NCBI GenBank assembly: GCA_029243025.1
Contig: JAQWSU010000006.1
Span: forward strand, 310,001-374,000
Origin: Pirellulaceae bacterium
Lineage (GTDB): Bacteria; Planctomycetota; Planctomycetia; Pirellulales; Pirellulaceae
DNA length: 64,000 nucleotides
Direction of reading: 5' to 3'
Shown here: piece by piece, positions 1 to 9,594 of the stretch
How positions within the stretch are numbered: position 1 is the first letter of the stretch
Layout: each line of letters starts with the position of its first letter
The notes under the pieces: model-generated
Told to the model about the DNA's origin: nothing
Seen by the model: only the letters and a program-made list of their open reading frames with translations
Database searches by the model: none
Program-made: the position numbers and the translations under genes

Positions 1-489
1 ACCCTGGCTAGGAAATTGGTCGCCGATCAAGAAACCGCATGGGATAAGGTCCGCGCAATTTATGATCATGTGCGGGAGGAAATTAAATTTGAAGAAAGCG
101 AACTGAAGGGGGCTGCCGCCACTCTTCGGGACGGCCAAGGCGACTGTGAAGCCATGACGTCACTCTTCATTGCACTCTGCCGGGCCGCCAAAATACCGGC
201 CCGCATGGTCTGGGTCACCGATCATTCCTACCCAGAATTCTACCTCCTCGATGATGAAGGACAGGGACATTGGATCCCCTGTCAAATTGCCGGAGCCGAA
301 GCCTTTGGAAGTATGCCCGAAACACGACCCATCCTGCAAAAAGGTGACAATTTCAAAGTCCCCGAGACCAAGGCTCGCCGTCGATATGTCGCGACGCAAT
401 TGAAGGCCGGGGCAGTGCGAGGTAAGAAGCCAACGGTCACGGTAATCACCGATTTTGTACCCATTGACGTACCCTTCAACGCACCTTAG
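1..489 (+). CDS. Transglutaminase-like domain protein (5'-truncated)
   Basis: The reading frame is open from base 1, so the N-terminal part lies outside the window; the TTG at 16 is probably internal. The visible part has the transglutaminase-like core: GDCEAMTSLFIALCRAAKIP carries the putative catalytic Cys, followed by a D-H-SYPEFYL segment that could supply the His and by HWIPCQ. These folds act as cysteine proteases or transglutaminases in many secreted or cytoplasmic bacterial proteins, and the substrate cannot be predicted here. The end is well defined and the next gene on the same strand starts 76 bases later. The family call is fairly secure and the specific function is unknown. Confidence 0.7.
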   Translation, partial: TLARKLVADQETAWDKVRAIYDHVREEIKFEESELKGAAATLRDGQGDCEAMTSLFIALCRAAKIPARMVWVTDHSYPEFYLLDDEGQGHWIPCQIAGAEAFGSMPETRPILQKGDNFKVPETKARRRYVATQLKAGAVRGKKPTVTVITDFVPIDVPFNAP

Positions 490-565
490 CCGAATCGACA
501 CCGCTCCTCGAAAGGATGTCTGGGCAGATAGCGTAATCGGATGTCATTGTGCTATGCTGCGTGCT

Positions 566-1672
566 ATGTCCAATCCTGACCGCCCCATTGATTCATCCGA
601 CCCTGACCAATCATCCCGAGCCAGCGCATCGGAAACGTCGGATGCGAGCGCGGACGAGCCAATCGTAGCTGAATTCGCAACAAACGATACGCAAACCTTC
701 ACCAATTCGCTCCAGCAACCACAACGGCCAGGAGGCCAATCGCCCTATCTCGCAGGGAGCCCCTCCGGTCCGCTCCTGCGCGAGTCTCACCTGCACTCAC
801 GCCGTCGACGTGTTCGACTACCCGTGACGCTATTTATCGTCACGTGCTTGTCAACATTTTGGGCCGGCGTCACGGGCTGGCAGCCCTTGTCACTGGGTGG
901 ATTGGAATTTCGACAGCTCATCCTCCGCGACTGGGACCAAGGTCTGATCTACATGGCATGCGTGGTAGGGATTCTGCTGACTCATGAAATGGGCCATTTT
1001 ATCGCGACGTTGATCTATCGAATTCCTGCAAGTCTGCCTTTTTTTATTCCCCTACCCGTGATCACCCCAATTGGAACCATGGGTGCAGTAATCGGCATGG
1101 AAGGACAGCGGGCAAATCGAAAACAGATTTTTGATATCGGAATCGCCGGACCTTTGGCAGGGCTGGTGGTTGCTGCCCCCATCTTGTGGATCGGCGTCGC
1201 ACAACTTGAACTCTCCAAACCGGCTTATGGCGCTTTTCTTTACGACTGTCCGTTGATCGTTCGCTGGATGATTAGCTGGATACAGCCTGAATATGCAAGT
1301 GTGAAGACAATCGGCACGAGCCAGCTCAACCCCTACTTTATGGCCGGCTGGGTTGGATTGTTGATTACGGGATTAAACATGATGCCCGTCAGTCAACTGG
1401 ACGGCGGACATGTCATCTATGGTTTGTTTCTCAAACGAGCACATTTTATCGCTCGGGGATTTATTTTATCCGCCATGGCATATATTGTTTTCGGCGACGC
1501 GATGATCTGGTCATTGATGGTCATCTTGGTCGTCTTGATGGGCACCGATCATCCGCCTACCGCCAACGATCGCATGCCGTTGGGACGCTTTCGCTTCATC
1601 CTGGGAGTCGCCTCCCTATCAATTCCTGTGCTCTGCTTTCCAATCAAGGGTTTGATTCCAGTCGGCTTCTAG
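566..1672 (+). CDS. Site-2-protease-like M50 membrane metalloprotease
   Basis: A 368-residue integral membrane protein. It has the zinc-protease motif HEMGH at about residues 140-144 and the second M50 motif, LDGGH, at about 278-282, in the order typical of site-2 proteases and their relatives. IGIAGPLAGL near residue 191 is the usual linker segment of the family. The first 80 residues are Ser/Asp/Gln-rich and probably disordered and cytoplasmic. The frame extends upstream to 455, but the ATG at 566 gives a normal N-terminus and the upstream residues look non-coding. Proteins of this family cleave membrane-embedded substrates such as anti-sigma factors; the substrate here is unknown. An ECF sigma/anti-sigma pair lies about 60 kb away, but nothing in the sequence ties them together. 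Confidence 0.85.
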   Translation: MSNPDRPIDSSDPDQSSRASASETSDASADEPIVAEFATNDTQTFTNSLQQPQRPGGQSPYLAGSPSGPLLRESHLHSRRRRVRLPVTLFIVTCLSTFWAGVTGWQPLSLGGLEFRQLILRDWDQGLIYMACVVGILLTHEMGHFIATLIYRIPASLPFFIPLPVITPIGTMGAVIGMEGQRANRKQIFDIGIAGPLAGLVVAAPILWIGVAQLELSKPAYGAFLYDCPLIVRWMISWIQPEYASVKTIGTSQLNPYFMAGWVGLLITGLNMMPVSQLDGGHVIYGLFLKRAHFIARGFILSAMAYIVFGDAMIWSLMVILVVLMGTDHPPTANDRMPLGRFRFILGVASLSIPVLCFPIKGLIPVGF

Positions 1673-1739
1673 CCGTTAAAAACCCAAATCTAATCGAACC
1701 TTTTTCTATTTGCTGGCAGCAACTCTGAGGAGCCCACCG

Positions 1740-2483
1740 ATGACGGGACGCCCCACATTGGTCGCGCATCGCGGCTACCCAACAAACTATCCAGAAAACA
1801 CGATGATCGGCTACCGTGCTGCGGTCGAGGCCGGCGCCACTTGGATTGAAACCGATATTCAAGTCACCCGCGATCAAGTTGTCGTGTTATACCATGATGC
1901 AACTCTGACGCGGATCTCAGGCGTTGACAGCTCCATCCTGGAGAAAACCTTCTCCGACTTAAAAAACATTCCGGCCTCCCATGAAAGTCGCTTTGGGCAA
2001 GAATTTTCCAACGAACCCATCGCGACACTCACCCAGTTGGTCGATTTCATCGGCCAACATCCTCAAATCCAAGCGATGATCGAGATTAAACAGGAGAGCA
2101 TTGACGCTCACGGACTCGATCTGGTCCTCGATCTGACCTATCACGAACTGGCTTCTGTTCAATCTCAAGCTGTCGTGATTTCTAAGAACGTCGAAGCATT
2201 ATCCAGATCGCGTGACGAACAAGAGTATCGAATTGGGTGGGTGCTGCCGGCCTGGACCCGCGAGAATCACCAACTTGCGAATCAACTGGCTCCGGAGTTC
2301 ATGATCTGCAAGGCGGCCAGATTCCCCGACCAGGACGACCAGATCTGGACGGGAACCTGGCAGTGGATGATTTACAGCATTGATGAACCCGAGACGGCAG
2401 TTTTACAACCGGATCGAGGTATCCAAGTGGTCGAGACGAATCGGATCGGCGAGCTGCTCAAGGATAACCGTCTCCAATCGTAA
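1740..2483 (+). CDS. Glycerophosphodiester phosphodiesterase family protein
   Basis: About 247 residues, the usual length for a single GDPD barrel. The N-terminus holds the active-site signatures LVAHRGYPTNYPENTMIGY (His-Arg and the Glu of PENT), then ETDIQVTRDQVVVLYHDATL with the metal-binding Glu/Asp and the catalytic His. A later EIKQE segment supplies a further Glu. The family hydrolyses glycerophosphodiesters to glycerol-3-phosphate and an alcohol. No signal peptide is visible, so it is probably cytoplasmic. A start at 1710 would add ten residues, but the ATG at 1740 sits directly before the conserved barrel. It converges on the transporter gene that ends at 2563. Confidence 0.88.
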   Translation: MTGRPTLVAHRGYPTNYPENTMIGYRAAVEAGATWIETDIQVTRDQVVVLYHDATLTRISGVDSSILEKTFSDLKNIPASHESRFGQEFSNEPIATLTQLVDFIGQHPQIQAMIEIKQESIDAHGLDLVLDLTYHELASVQSQAVVISKNVEALSRSRDEQEYRIGWVLPAWTRENHQLANQLAPEFMICKAARFPDQDDQIWTGTWQWMIYSIDEPETAVLQPDRGIQVVETNRIGELLKDNRLQS

Positions 2484-2562
2484 ATCCGACAACGAACCGT
2501 CAAACGCAGATCCCGCAAGATTTCCCAGCAGCGATAACGATCGATTGGTTAGACCGTCGACA

Positions 2563-5500
2563 TCACAGACCAGAATCACGAGACGCCTTGCCTCTGGACC
2601 ATTTCGATCGCTCCTGAGCTTTCGATTGGATCGGCTGTGATTGATGGATCGTTCGATGCGAGATCGCCTCGTCCACCTGTTCCTGCGGTTGGTTTTCGGA
2701 GGAATCCGTTTTGCCCCGGCGGCCTCCGAACACGCTACCCAAGCGACTGGCCAACAGAGAGGGCAGAAAGACCAAGTCACCAATCAGAGCCATACCTAAC
2801 AGAGCTAACATCAGGGTGCCGAAACGCTGAGTCGGAGTGAATGTACTGAAGGCGAACACGGCCAAGCCGAAGCCGCCAATCAAGGTGGTTTGAGTCATCG
2901 CCAAACCGACTCGACGATAGGCCAACAAAATCGATTCATTGCGAGATCGACCTTCATCGAGCCCCCTTCGAAACCACGTCAGGAAGTGGATCGTATCGTC
3001 CACTGCAACACCCATTGCTACGCTGGCCGTCATCATACTGCCAATGTCGACTGCAATACCCAACCAACCCATCGCTCCAAATACGACAATCACAGGATAG
3101 ACGTTGGGCATCATCGAAAGCGTTCCGGCTCGCACGCTACGCACGACAAACATCATCACAACGGCGATCATGCCGAACGCCCAACCTGTGCTTTCGATCA
3201 GGCTGACCAGCAACGTACGCTGTGCCTTGTAAACGACTGGTACAAGACCTGTGTAGACGGCTGCAATCGACTGTTCTCGTTCGTTTGCCGTGCCGATTCC
3301 CGCCTCATAAATATGACCGCTGGCGTCCACGAACGAACTAGCATGCTCTTTGAGTAGCTCGACGTCATAATTATTGTCGGCGTCAATCAGGATCACACAG
3401 TCTTTATCCGCCAACTCGGCCTCCCAGTCATCAGGAAGCTCGTAGCGTGGGTCATGCCAGCTACGGATATCAAGTCCGGCGTTGCGAAGCAGTCGCCCCA
3501 GCACCGAGGCAAATACTTTCGTCTGACTCACGCCCGCATCGGTCTGGCGAGTCGTCTTTGACGCATCGGATCCGTCTTGATGAGAAGACGACACTTGTCG
3601 CAGTTTTTTGGGATCGCCCCCAAACGGTGCGCCGACCAAGTAGACGTGCGAATTCCGAATCCCACCCAGCTTATTCTGTTCGCTCAGGGTTCGCAGAATT
3701 TGCTCTCGGTATTTGTAGGCCGACAAGACAGGTTCGATCGATTGCTTGAGATCATTAACGAAAACACCATAATCGGTGTCGTTCAATGCCCCCAATCGCA
3801 AACTGATCCGCCACAACTCCGCATCGTCGTCATTATCTAAACGCAGAAAATCCGTCGACAGAAACTCATCCCGATTGGATTCTAGCTGTTTGTTAAATCC
3901 ACCACGAAATGCGATGTTGCGGAAACCGCCCCCGGACTTTGGCAACTCGGGAGCAAAGGTCGCAGCCAACATGGCTTGGCCCACTGCATTGTCCCCATGC
4001 TTACCCAGTCGTCGATCGAGCACCTCTTGGATGTAGGTCGTGATTTCCATCCGTTCCAAAAACGTCAAGGGAACGATATCGTCAATCGTGACTTCGCCGT
4101 CCTGTGGATCGGACTCTAAGGCGCTCCGCATCGCGGTGGGCTCAACCCGTACCACAACTTCCATCGGTACCAACTTACCGAGGTTTTGTTCGAGCCACTT
4201 GTAATCGCCGATAATCGTGGCGCCGCTGTCGAACATCTTGAGCAGCTGGACGTCCGTCTTGATTCTCGTCAAACCATAACCGATCACGACCATGCTGATC
4301 AGACAGCCGATCGCCACCGGAAGGTTATAGCGCACCACCAATTTACCGAACCTTAGCCAAAAGGCTTCGACGATCCGTTGAGTTGGCGTCATATGAGATT
4401 CGGAGCCTTGCAAAAACCGCCGCGGCGGCCACGTCTGCAAGGCAGCGGGAAGATATGTAAACAACAAAAACAGCGTCGCCATGACGCCGATCGCAGAAAA
4501 CAAGCCAAATTTCCGAATCGGCAGGATATTACTCGCGTACAACGAAAGCAGACCCAATGACGTCGTCAAGGCAGCCAAAGTGCACGGTTTCCAACCAAGT
4601 TGAATCGCTCGATCCGCCGCTCGACGCAAGCCGACTTCACCCACCGACTCTCCGTAGTAATTGATGATGTGAACGGCTCCAGAGAGTCCCAACACATACA
4701 CCAGAGAGGGCATCGACATCAGCACCGCATCAACGCTCGTTCCGCCCCAATAGACGAAGGAAAGGCTCGCCATCGCGCTGATTCCGCCCACAAAAAACAC
4801 CATGGTGGTGATGTAGACACTTCGAAAGCTGAGCCAAGACAGACTGACTCCCACAAACACGGAAAGACCGATCAAACGAAACAGCGTTATCTGCCCCTCT
4901 TCGTCTATCGCTACGTTGTCGATCGGCGGACCGCCTAACTTGATAGTTGGCGGTGTGGGTGCCGGCGGTGCGGCAACCACCCAACTAATAGGTGGCGGCA
5001 ACAATTGTGGATCTTGGGAAGGACTGATGCCCGACTCCTCCGCGATATCAAAGACCGCACCACGTTGCTTTCCTAAGATTCCTCGACCGAGTGCCGATCT
5101 TAGATTCTGTTTCGCGGTCTCGGTAAGCGTCGCAATCAAACACGTTTGCTGTCCATCCGGACCAAACAACGAACCCGTAAGCCGCTGAAGCGCTGCTTCT
5201 GGATCATCGCTGAGCGAACCGCCAGGTTTCGTTAAGTCGTGCAGCGCGCCAGGACCGGTCATCAATGTTTTGAATAACCGTGCGTTGAGACGTCGAGGGT
5301 CGGCGTAATACCAAGGCCCGTCTAATTCACCGAGTGACGTAATGTATTCACCCTGCAAGGGATCGCCAACCATCTTGGCGAGCGCCGTCTTAAAGGGCTG
5401 AATGACGTTCGATCTGCCATTCCATTGATAAAGATCGCCGTTGGGTAACAGGTAGTACCAATGGTCGTTCTTGCCTCGGATCCATTTTTCTTGCTTTCCA

Positions 5501-6006
5501 CCCCAATTGAAATAGTCCTCGGGTTGGTAACGTAACCCGAGTCGATTTCCGATGAACTCAGCTTCCGGGGGCAAATCGCCGACACGCAACTGGCGAATGT
5601 ACATCCCCGTGCGTTTGTCGATGAAATCTTGACGACGCAATTCGAACGGCCACGCTTCCGCATTACCCAGCTCCTCAGGCAACGACTTGTTTTCAACCGT
5701 CGCGATTTCGCGAAGCTGCTGAATCGAAGGTGGTACCTCCGGAAAAAACTTATCGACGAAGGTCTTAAAGTTTTCGTCTTTCCCGCTGCATTGCTCCCAA
5801 CTGATGACGACAAACTGTTCGCCGATGAAGTGCTCGCGAAACCAATCCAGTTCTTTCGTCTCGGTAAAGTCCGATGGCAACCAATCCTTGACGTCGTTCT
5901 TCATGTTTTGCACCGCCATGCGCGCACCGCGCAACGCAAACGGGGCCAAGAAAAACACGGCCATCAAGATGATCAATGAATAGCGCGAAAAGAACGGTCT
6001 CTTCAT
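2563..6006 (-). CDS. MMPL/RND-superfamily transporter
   Basis: About 1147 residues with the two-fold repeat architecture of RND/MMPL proteins. There is an N-terminal membrane segment (about 8-28), a large periplasmic domain, a membrane block (about 370-560), a second periplasmic domain and a final membrane block (about 900-1090). The conserved motif GVAVDDTIHFLTWFRR in the last block is typical of bacterial MMPL proteins annotated as exporters of the RND superfamily. The first block contains the sterol-sensing-domain-like stretch. The frame extends to a GTG at 6021, but the ATG at 6006 begins the basic residues before the first membrane segment. The C-terminal tail is hydrophilic and Gln/Ser-rich. 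The substrate is unknown; lipid or hopanoid transport is a possibility for this family only. Confidence 0.85.
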   Translation of the reverse strand: MKRPFFSRYSLIILMAVFFLAPFALRGARMAVQNMKNDVKDWLPSDFTETKELDWFREHFIGEQFVVISWEQCSGKDENFKTFVDKFFPEVPPSIQQLREIATVENKSLPEELGNAEAWPFELRRQDFIDKRTGMYIRQLRVGDLPPEAEFIGNRLGLRYQPEDYFNWGGKQEKWIRGKNDHWYYLLPNGDLYQWNGRSNVIQPFKTALAKMVGDPLQGEYITSLGELDGPWYYADPRRLNARLFKTLMTGPGALHDLTKPGGSLSDDPEAALQRLTGSLFGPDGQQTCLIATLTETAKQNLRSALGRGILGKQRGAVFDIAEESGISPSQDPQLLPPPISWVVAAPPAPTPPTIKLGGPPIDNVAIDEEGQITLFRLIGLSVFVGVSLSWLSFRSVYITTMVFFVGGISAMASLSFVYWGGTSVDAVLMSMPSLVYVLGLSGAVHIINYYGESVGEVGLRRAADRAIQLGWKPCTLAALTTSLGLLSLYASNILPIRKFGLFSAIGVMATLFLLFTYLPAALQTWPPRRFLQGSESHMTPTQRIVEAFWLRFGKLVVRYNLPVAIGCLISMVVIGYGLTRIKTDVQLLKMFDSGATIIGDYKWLEQNLGKLVPMEVVVRVEPTAMRSALESDPQDGEVTIDDIVPLTFLERMEITTYIQEVLDRRLGKHGDNAVGQAMLAATFAPELPKSGGGFRNIAFRGGFNKQLESNRDEFLSTDFLRLDNDDDAELWRISLRLGALNDTDYGVFVNDLKQSIEPVLSAYKYREQILRTLSEQNKLGGIRNSHVYLVGAPFGGDPKKLRQVSSSHQDGSDASKTTRQTDAGVSQTKVFASVLGRLLRNAGLDIRSWHDPRYELPDDWEAELADKDCVILIDADNNYDVELLKEHASSFVDASGHIYEAGIGTANEREQSIAAVYTGLVPVVYKAQRTLLVSLIESTGWAFGMIAVVMMFVVRSVRAGTLSMMPNVYPVIVVFGAMGWLGIAVDIGSMMTASVAMGVAVDDTIHFLTWFRRGLDEGRSRNESILLAYRRVGLAMTQTTLIGGFGLAVFAFSTFTPTQRFGTLMLALLGMALIGDLVFLPSLLASRLGSVFGGRRGKTDSSENQPQEQVDEAISHRTIHQSQPIQSKAQERSKWSRGKASRDSGL

Positions 6007-6380
6007 ACGGAAACTGCTCACAACTCAATCAAACCAGCGATCGGTTCACATTAAGCTGATTACAGTGTTGATCCTTCGTGGTCGTTCTCGAGATTTAGCG
6101 GCACAACCGGATACAATACAACCGGACGGCAGCATTGATGACTAGTTAAGTGTTAAGATAGTGAAGTTCCTGGCCTGCGTCTATGGCGCACGAAATCCGC
6201 TAGCAGCAATCGATGCTAAATTCGTTGACAAAGGTAGCGACTGTCAACTCAGAATAATTGTTTCGTTTTAGATACGGCCACCAAGTAAGTCGCTACGATG
6301 AGACAACAACTCACCCCAACCAACAAGAACCGCCCAGGCACCCAAGCCAGCCTGTCCCATCCATACGCTACTGCCGTCGC
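6007..6380. other. Intergenic region
   Basis: No convincing gene. It should hold the promoter of the leftward transporter gene. A short imperfect direct repeat (acaaccggatacaa / acaaccgga, about 6103-6126) is the only structure I noticed. Confidence 0.5.
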
Positions 6381-7868
6381 CTACCAAAGCGTTTCGAAGC
6401 CAACCGATAACCCGTGATACAGCACATCGCCGGTGACCTCAAAATTGGGCCATTCGGGTGCGAGACCCATATTTTCGGGAGCTGTCGCAAGACCGGTGAT
6501 GTAGAGCGCGTCGTACCTGATGCGTCCGATCAGGTTCTTCCTGATCTGGTAGCTGGCAGCGAAGCCAACGTCGACCGCAACTGCCAAGTTGTTCTTGGAT
6601 ATTTCCTGCTCTCTGGAACTCGGCACGGATTCGTTAATCACGCTGAGGAAACTGTGACGATCCGCAAAGTTGTAGAGCCCACCAAACTTCGCTCGAAAGC
6701 CCCAACCCCAAGTTGTGTAGGCTTCCTGAATGTCAAAGCCAGCATGCATGCCGAACATTTCATTGCCCGTTCGCACGTTGAGAAAACCGGCATTCGCTGC
6801 CGTATCAAGGAATTCACTGTAGTACTTAAAATCTTCGTTCGCCGAAATGTATCGAGCACCCAGAATGAATGATTTCAAACTGCTGGCTGTAGCGTGCCGA
6901 ACCCAACTGCCGTTTGGCTGCAGTGCAATGCGATCTCGCAAGGGCCGACCCATGATACGGTAGTTCGCCTCCAGCACATCCAAATCAGTCTTGTACTTTG
7001 TGGCATGTTCAAGGGCACCAGAAAAACCAGGAACGCGGTTGTTTCCAATGATTCCAAATCCATAAGTGTCAGTCTTAAAGGCACCAAGCGCGGTATCCAG
7101 ATAGCCCGGTAATTCAACCGATCGAATCGCAGCAGAACTCTCGAACTCAAACAAACCCAAGAAGGTAAATTCAATGGAGTGATCTCGATTGGCAACATCT
7201 TGGCCGAGAAATCGGCCAAGCGTTAAGCGAACACCCGGTTCGTAAGTGTGATCTGTCGTCTTCGATGTGATCACCGGACGATTTGTCGAGAACGATGGTG
7301 AATCAAAGACAATATCCGATTGGTCCGAAGAGATTGGTACGTCTTCACCTTCGGTCCGCAAGAGTGCGACGAATTCCTGCTGACTGTACCAGTAACCACG
7401 CCGGTAGGTGTTATTTGTACTGTAGAACTCGACAGCATCCTGTTCCACATAAGTGGGGTCGAAGGTTGCATCGATCATTTCGTCGACGGTCGCCTTCGGT
7501 GGCCGCGTGGCCCCTGCTGATGCTCCGGGACGGATCGGTTCGGGAGCGATCACTTCGCCACCTACCTTCGGATCGGCAGCGGGCGGAGCCACCCGCGTGT
7601 TAGGCTTCACCGCATTCGGTGCGGCTGCCTCGTTGACAGCATCCGGCACTTGGGGTGGCAATTCCTGGAACTGAGCTTGCTGAATGGAACGATCAGTGCG
7701 AAAAGGATTTGGCCTTCCCGCATCACTGACGTCCGTTATTTCAGACACCCGTTCATCACCAGAAAATCGCACCTGTCCCCAAAGAGTCGGTGACATGACT
7801 GACAGCACTCCAATTGCCATCAGCCAGAACAGTAAGCGAGTGCCGTTTCGATTGACCGTACCTAGCAC
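6381..7868 (-). CDS. BBP7-like outer-membrane beta-barrel protein
   Basis: 495 residues with a hydrophobic signal segment at about 11-31 ending near LWG. A Pro/Ala-rich spacer (about 55-125) follows, and then a region rich in alternating aromatic and polar residues, as in beta-barrels. Segments such as GVRLTLGRFLGQD, FILGARYISANEDF and MFGMHAGFDIQE resemble the BBP7 family of planctomycete outer-membrane proteins. The protein ends with LYHGLSVGFETLW, a C-terminal aromatic residue as expected for barrel assembly. The start at 7868 is a GTG, preceded by a G-rich stretch. It is transcribed divergently from the transaldolase gene. Role: probably a pore or surface protein. The barrel class is fairly likely and the exact family is less certain. 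Confidence 0.65.
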   Translation of the reverse strand: MLGTVNRNGTRLLFWLMAIGVLSVMSPTLWGQVRFSGDERVSEITDVSDAGRPNPFRTDRSIQQAQFQELPPQVPDAVNEAAAPNAVKPNTRVAPPAADPKVGGEVIAPEPIRPGASAGATRPPKATVDEMIDATFDPTYVEQDAVEFYSTNNTYRRGYWYSQQEFVALLRTEGEDVPISSDQSDIVFDSPSFSTNRPVITSKTTDHTYEPGVRLTLGRFLGQDVANRDHSIEFTFLGLFEFESSAAIRSVELPGYLDTALGAFKTDTYGFGIIGNNRVPGFSGALEHATKYKTDLDVLEANYRIMGRPLRDRIALQPNGSWVRHATASSLKSFILGARYISANEDFKYYSEFLDTAANAGFLNVRTGNEMFGMHAGFDIQEAYTTWGWGFRAKFGGLYNFADRHSFLSVINESVPSSREQEISKNNLAVAVDVGFAASYQIRKNLIGRIRYDALYITGLATAPENMGLAPEWPNFEVTGDVLYHGLSVGFETLW

Positions 7869-8165
7869 AGCTATATCCCCTCAATCCTTGCTTCTGCCCG
7901 CTGATCGCCGGTGGCTATCAGTCGAAACAGGTGAGTCGTTTCCTTCTTCCCTCTGCGTAATCGACTAATTGGCGGCCCAACGATAGGATTAATCGTTAAA
8001 ATCCGCAAAGAAGATACGACCGTTCAACCAAGCTCATCCTTACCACCTAACGCGAACTACCCAAACTTACTAATACTGTCTCCGCACAGCCGCCAATTCA
8101 ACTCGAAGTGACTCTGCGCGTCGCCTATACTGGCCCGAATGTTTTAAATAAGGATTTATGAAAAT
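7869..8165. other. Divergent promoter region
   Basis: About 300 bases between the leftward barrel gene and the rightward transaldolase gene, with no open frame of note. An aaggattt stretch near 8150 can serve as the ribosome binding site of the transaldolase gene. Confidence 0.5.
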
Positions 8166-9218
8166 ATGAGTACACCGCTCGAATCGCTAATCCAATCGGG
8201 AACCAAATTGTGGCTGGATTCCATCGACCCTGATCTCGTCCAAACCAATCGAGCATTGGGTGCGACGGGTGCAACTTCCAATCCAGTCATTGTCGCCGGA
8301 CTGCTTAAGACGGGTCGCTTTGACGATGCGATAAATGGATTAATTCAGGAAGGGCTGAGCGACGAGCAGATCGCTTGGGAAATGACTGATCGGCTCGTTC
8401 GGCAAGCGCAGGAAGTTTTCCATGATGTCTGGGAGCAGAGCCAAGGCAACGACGGCTATGTCAGCTTTGAACTCGACCCACTGTTAGAAGATCCCGATTC
8501 GGGACCAGCGCATGCAGAGCGCGTCGCACGCTACATCGATTTGGCGAGTCGGTGGTCAGCCGGCCACGAAAATCGCATGATCAAGGTGCCTGCAACGCCA
8601 GCAGGAATCGAGGCCGTTGAAGAGATGGTCGCAGCCGGAGTCACCGTAAATGTCACGTTGATCTTTACGTCGCGACAATACAATCTGGCACGCGAAGCTG
8701 TCTGGCGGGGAGCTCAACGACGTTCATCGCTGGACCAGTTCAAAAGCGTCTACAGCATCTTTGTTTCCCGCGTCGACGTGTACACCCAGCAGCACGTTTC
8801 GGACCTTTCGTCGGAGACCCAGGGACTCGTCGGTATCGTGAATGCCAAACGCATCTGGGCTGAGAATCACGAATTCTGGGCGCAACACGCCACACGGTTG
8901 CAACAAGAGATGATCTTTGCCAGCACAGGGACCAAAGATCCTCAGGACGATCCGTGGAAATATGTCGCAGCATTCGCCGGCAGCGATATTGAGACCAACC
9001 CACCGGCTACGAATGATGCGGTCCAACAGAGCGACGTCAGCTTTTGTCGCCGCGTTGATCAATTGCCGCCGCAGGCCGTATTGGACGAGATTGACCAAAA
9101 GGTCGACACGCAGGAGCTTGAACGCACATTGATGGAAGAAGGTATCCAAAAATTTGCTGACCCTCAAAAAGCTCTTTTGGCGTTGATCGGCGAAAAACGC
9201 GCGGCACTGGCAAGCTGA
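8166..9218 (+). CDS. tal: Transaldolase
   Basis: 350 residues. Transaldolase transfers a dihydroxyacetone unit between sugar phosphates in the non-oxidative pentose phosphate pathway, in the cytoplasm. The sequence carries [13 protein letters not shown] near the N-terminus and [10 protein letters not shown], where Lys140 is the expected Schiff-base lysine. The conserved strand [15 protein letters not shown] comes next. The C-terminal [14 protein letters not shown] region and the helical tail match the longer form of the family, found in cyanobacteria and actinobacteria and often beside other pentose-phosphate genes. No such neighbours are present here. A good purine-rich ribosome binding site precedes the ATG. 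Confidence 0.93.
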   Translation: MSTPLESLIQSGTKLWLDSIDPDLVQTNRALGATGATSNPVIVAGLLKTGRFDDAINGLIQEGLSDEQIAWEMTDRLVRQAQEVFHDVWEQSQGNDGYVSFELDPLLEDPDSGPAHAERVARYIDLASRWSAGHENRMIKVPATPAGIEAVEEMVAAGVTVNVTLIFTSRQYNLAREAVWRGAQRRSSLDQFKSVYSIFVSRVDVYTQQHVSDLSSETQGLVGIVNAKRIWAENHEFWAQHATRLQQEMIFASTGTKDPQDDPWKYVAAFAGSDIETNPPATNDAVQQSDVSFCRRVDQLPPQAVLDEIDQKVDTQELERTLMEEGIQKFADPQKALLALIGEKRAALAS

Positions 9219-9594
9219 TTGAAACCAGCTCACGATCCAACTCGTCACCGGCTGTGGCGGCCGATTGGCAGGCTCGGCTGCCAATCGGGGCTCTTTCGAG
9301 ACTCTCAACATCGCACCACACTGAGATCCCGACTGCCAGTGATATCTCGTCCGCCCTGATGAATTGGGCTGAGATCGGTTTGCACCAGCAGACTTCTCGT
9401 CAAAGGGGTCGGATTTTGCTAGGATCGAACTCTCGGAAGTAGATGCCTGAGCTGGAATCAACCTCGTCTTTCTTTGCGGCAATTTGCTGACAGACGGGTA
9501 AGAACGTGACAAAATAAGACCGGACGAGATCGCGGATTGGCGGCGAGCGAACCCCTGTCTCCTCATACCAACAAATCGGAAACTCGGTGCATTC
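9219..9594. other. Intergenic region with a terminator-like hairpin
   Basis: About 375 bases without a supported gene. Apart from the perfect hairpin at 9261-9288 it should hold the promoter for the SEC-C/TPR and RibD genes. I recognise no riboswitch. Confidence 0.5.
9261..9288 (+). terminator. Perfect 11-bp hairpin downstream of transaldolase
   Basis: CCGATTGGCAG pairs perfectly with CTGCCAATCGG across a six-base loop, 43 bases after the transaldolase stop. No strong U-run follows (ggctctttc), so it may be a weak intrinsic terminator or an mRNA 3'-end stabiliser. Confidence 0.5.
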
